DNA of 10,000 nucleotides from Botryococcus braunii (taxonomy: Eukaryota > Chlorophyta > Trebouxiophyceae): positions 387,906 to 397,905 of the forward strand of contig KV908338.1 of the NCBI GenBank assembly GCA_002005505.1, read 5' to 3'. Below, one piece after another: positions 1-10,000 of this stretch (positions within the stretch are counted from its first letter, which is position 1; each line of letters begins with the position of its first letter). Below the pieces are notes generated by a model, which had not been told where the DNA came from, made no database searches, and saw only the letters and a program-made list of their open reading frames with translations. A program made the translations under genes and the position numbers.

Positions 1-1751
1 GAAAAGAAGGCACAAAATATTCAATCTTGATCCCGTACATCCGTACCCTGGAAAGGCAAGGTAGGGTTACGCATTGGGGCGCTCCGCTTCAGTGTCGAAA
101 TTTGGCCCGATTCCATCCGAAATCCCTAGTGACCTCGTCACTAATTCCTGGAAGCTACCGGAAATGACAACAAATTTGTCCGTTATGGGGTCCAGTCGGT
201 GACTCCCCGGGCTAATCTGCGTGACTTTACCGTGTAATCTTGGCAGGTGCTTTCATGTGTTTCTTTCGTTGCGAAGGACGAAATTGCCAAGGTCATCGCG
301 TCTAGAACCTGAAATAACACTAACTGAATGGTAGGACTGCCTAAGACATGCTTTGGGGGATGGGCCTCGTGCCGGGATTATTGTCAAGCGAGCCAGACCT
401 TGGATGTTTGAGCTGTCGACTACCTTGAGCCCTTTCTTGGATGTCGGATGGGTGCCTACCTCTCACACCCTGTCACGCACAAGGAAACCTTTGGGGATTC
501 AAATGAGTATCTCGAATATGCCGGCGCTTCTATGCAGGTGCGCTGTTTGTGCAGCGCTTACTCTTACCCGTTCACACATCTCTAGTTTATCAATCCCGGG
601 CAACTTCAAAGTGAGCCTGTTTCTACGGATTGGAATGGTTATCGTTACCTACGCATGCCCTTGGTTATTGCGGAAGTTTCGAGTTTTAGTTTACCAACCT
701 GATCGTCGAAAGTTGGTAAATTTACACGCCCCGGAGAAGCTATTCTGTGGTAGTGGGGGTTATCACTTGTTTACATGCGTTGATGCAAAAAATTGTTGTG
801 GAAATTTAATGACCAGCATCTGAAAGGTGTCGAGTCAACTTGGTGCTTTGGGATGTTATGAGGAAGGTAACCCCTTACAGAGGTTTATTATCAAGTCCAG
901 ACTTAAGTGGAATGTGTGTTAAAAGCGGTTGGATTTCTGTCTTCTCATTTTAAACTAGTTTCCATGAGGGCGTCACCGCTGTTGCCAAGCTTATCTAGGA
1001 GATATCTTAATAGCAGCAAAATGCCGGCGCTGCAGCCCATTGCCTGTGGCCTTCATATTGGCTGTAATTTTTCTCCATTAACAAAGGGACATTAAAGATT
1101 GAACAATCAGTCTTTCCGTTTACATCCCTCTGTGCTATCTGTAAGACCAAGCCCCTGAAGTTATGTGGACACGGGATTGCTGAGGATCACCGATTCTATG
1201 GCCTGCATGACTGTGTCAGGCTGGTGGAAGTGCTCTTTACACTCTTTTGAACGGGACATGCAAGGCTCCTGTTAGGGGGAGTCACTGATGGTAACCATGC
1301 GAGGTGTACCCTTTGCAGTCTTCGCGTGTCTCCAATAGCAAAGCAAGCTTACCCTTTGGTTTCCTTTTATCGCCTATCCTTTTGTATTTTCAAATATTTC
1401 ATAGAGTTCTTGATAGTATTCCATCTTTCTTGTCGTTCTGTGCAAGAAATGTGTGGCAGAACATTTGTTTGGTAGATAGAGCATATCTACTGTGCCTCTT
1501 GGTTATTCTCTCACCTTCAATCTTGTTGAATTTTCAGCGCGATTGGCTGCAGTGGAAAGGCGCACAGATGTTGCACAAGTGACTGGTCTTTTTTGTTCAT
1601 TCTTTCCATCAGTGTGCCTTCTCAAGGCTTTAAGGTCTTGCCCGACAAGCATAGAAGTGCGAACAGCTTATGGAGACTGAAAGTGTTCTTTTTTATTGGG
1701 GATTGTTGAGCCTTTTTGTAGCTCAGCAGGACCGTCTGTTATGGGTCGTAG
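1..1751. other. Unassigned 5' region
   Basis: No gene family is recognised on either strand. The longest open frame, 353-823 on +, has no known motif and a composition expected by chance. The start of the PP2C gene may lie here or before the window. Two possible last pieces of an upstream exon can be drawn in phase: ...SIE|GTGCGA at 1656/1657 and ...WRLK|GTGTTC at 1682/1683, but the introns would be only 95 and 69 bp, far shorter than the rest, and neither resembles the usual family residues before GWR. No TATA box or CpG-like promoter is clear. Confidence 0.5.
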
Positions 1752-8208
<6,457 letters not shown>

Positions 8209-10000
8209 CGGTGCGCGGCGGCGGCAACGTTCCCGATTAGTTGCCTGCCGTGCTGCGGACCTAGGCACCAGCCCTGCATGGGCCACTCTCAGGCCCGCAT
8301 GAGCTCTCAAGACCTTGCCATAGATCGCCAGGCTATTACAGCACCTCTCATGGGGAGGCCCTAGTCCGCCGTCACACATTATGGGAACCCCTGACACGCC
8401 CGTTTGTCATTGTATTGCCCACCACGAACATGGGAAGCCCATTTGCACCGATCCTTGTAGGAGAAGTCGTGCCCCACCTTCTGGCATAGGCAAAGTCATT
8501 CCCCCATCGCACAATATGTGTAGCCTGCTGCAGCCCATTCTTCTTAATTTCCAGGGTTTATGTTTCTAATGTTGCTGCGGAGGCGGTGGTGGGAAGCTTG
8601 GCACAAAACAGGATGACGCACCCACGACAGCATGTGCACGCAGTCTACACAAGGTGGAGTCAGGAGAAGCAGGCGGCTGCTTCCTTTCAATTGGAGTCTG
8701 CCTTCTGGCATCCATTGCTGGCCTGTTGCGGGGACGTGACAAAGGGCTGGTCCAGACACCTGCTGCTGCCCAATGGGCCCCACCTTGACCCTAGCGGGGC
8801 CTTATCAATCTCCTGCGTCCTGCAGTCCCTGACTTTGAAGCAGCATTACCAAACTCTTCTGCTGACGTGCGATCCTCGACGGCTGTAGCGCCACAAGCCA
8901 GGTCTTACAAAGCCTCGCTACAGGCTGCCTGCCTCCTTCTGGCCGTCCGCTGGAGCCAGAGCAGTGAGGCTGTAAGCCCGGAAGGCACATACTTCAGAGC
9001 CTGCCTCGGAGCTGTCTGAGGGTTGCAATCAATCCGTGTCCAGCCTGTTCGTTTCCAATGTCCATTTTAACAGGCCAGATTCCAGTGTTGGCTGCCTGGC
9101 TTACTCAACTTAACCAGAATGTGCGTATGCAACCCGGCCTCGTCATAGGCGTGCCACTTTGAGGTCTTTTGTCTTGGGTGGGGCTGGAAGCAACTAGTTA
9201 CTGAGCAGGCTGCACACCCTGTGGCATTTGTGCCATGAATTTCCACAACTTTGCTGCCACCAATCGGGGTTTTGTCTTGCGATCCTTGTAGAGACCACGT
9301 GTTTGGGCCTGGTGAAGCCATACCTGATCTGGGCTTGGCTTGTAGCTGGGCTCACTCTGACTGGCTTGCACGCACATTTCTGCAAGGGCGCGCTATATAC
9401 ACGCCGAAAGGCTGGGATACCATCATGATTGCACCCAGAAATAAGGGGCCTACGCTGACTGGGCTCTGCATTTGAATGCTGTTGTCTCTAGCCTGCTTTG
9501 AGAAGTCATTACATCCTGGATGGGCTGCCGTGGGGTTTCTGCTGCTTTTATCATGGGTACTATGCTGCTTGACGCTGGTCATTGAGTGCACCGGTCCTTA
9601 GTGGGGCCCTGGTGCGTTGCTTTTCAAAGGGTTGCAGAAACCATCTTATGTCAGGTCTGTATGTGACTCTGCATGGTCAGGGCCTGTTCGTTGCGGATTG
9701 CTCGTGTAGAGAAGGGATTTTCTTGATTGCAACGTGGAGAGACGTACTGAGTGGCGTGGGCCTCTGCCTTTCCACCAATCTCTAGTCAGCAGGGGCCTAG
9801 TTTTCAACATGACAGCCACTATGACAGTCCTTGTGAAATTTGGTCAGTGGGAGGGGCCTCTAGCATTGCTGTTTGGCACTTTGTCTTTGGGTGGGAGGGA
9901 GGATGGAGGGGCAGGAACGGCTCCTTGAGCCTGTCGTTGGGCACATTTGATTTTGGTCATCATTTGGCAGTTCGGATCTCTATGGAAGTCCATGCAGACT
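8209..10000. other. 3' UTR and downstream flank, no second gene supported
   Basis: After the TGA no further family motif is seen. The longest frames (8586-8888 on +, 9067-9321 on -) are about 84-100 codons, without recognisable domains. No AATAAA is seen close after the stop; a TGTAA pentamer, used as a poly(A) signal in some green algae, occurs near 8971, but such a short word means little alone. A TATATA at 9394-9399 is likewise unsupported as a promoter. There are no microsatellites here, unlike in the introns. Confidence 0.5.

Noticed and set aside
353..823. 156-codon open frame on the + strand
   Set aside because: No recognisable motif, no supporting splice or neighbour evidence, and length possible by chance in this base composition.
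518..1031. Shared 11-mer ATGCCGGCGCT at 518-528 and 1021-1031
   Set aside because: Several 11-base repeats are expected by chance in 10 kb; flanks do not match.
8586..8888. 100-codon frame downstream of the phosphatase
   Set aside because: No domain or motif, no clear exon edges; treated as 3' flank.
9394..9399. TATATA as promoter of a downstream gene
   Set aside because: A six-base match with no following coding exon visible in the window.

Overview
The window is nuclear eukaryotic DNA carrying most of one protein-coding gene on the + strand: a PPM/PP2C-family Ser/Thr protein phosphatase split into at least seven exons between 1752 and 8208. I found the exons by reading the PP2C core motifs in order (GWR..MEDAH, GVFDGHGG, GCTA, NAGDSR, DHKP, AGGF, NLSRAIGD, LACDGIWD, GCDNMT) and joining them at splice sites where the reading phase agrees. 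The seven blocks give a continuous 439-residue chain with no stop and all usual metal-binding residues. The true N-terminus is missing or unrecognised.

Layout: 1-1751 is unassigned 5' sequence, where the first exon(s), 5' UTR and promoter may lie. Exon A 1752-1852, exon B 2728-2869, exon C 3872-3967, exon D 5151-5480, exon E 5928-6124, exon F 6821-6932 and exon G 7867-8208 (with stop) are separated by introns of about 0.45-1.2 kb. Three introns carry long microsatellites: (CA)n in intron 1, two (TG)n arrays in intron 3, and a ~370-bp island of TG, GA and poly-G tracts in intron 6. Positions 8209-10000 are 3' UTR or flank with no second gene I can support.

Organism: many long introns, dinucleotide repeats, roughly balanced base composition and a PP2C core resembling plant/algal and protist members of the PPM1G-like group suggest a plant-lineage alga (perhaps a charophyte) or another protist with an intron-rich genome. 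This is inference; the sequence does not settle the taxon.

The most unusual points are an apparent GC-AG intron (intron 6), a 110-residue low-complexity exon inserted in the middle of the catalytic domain, and the structured intronic repeat clusters. I see no sign of a new multi-gene system, mobile element, CRISPR array or RNA gene.
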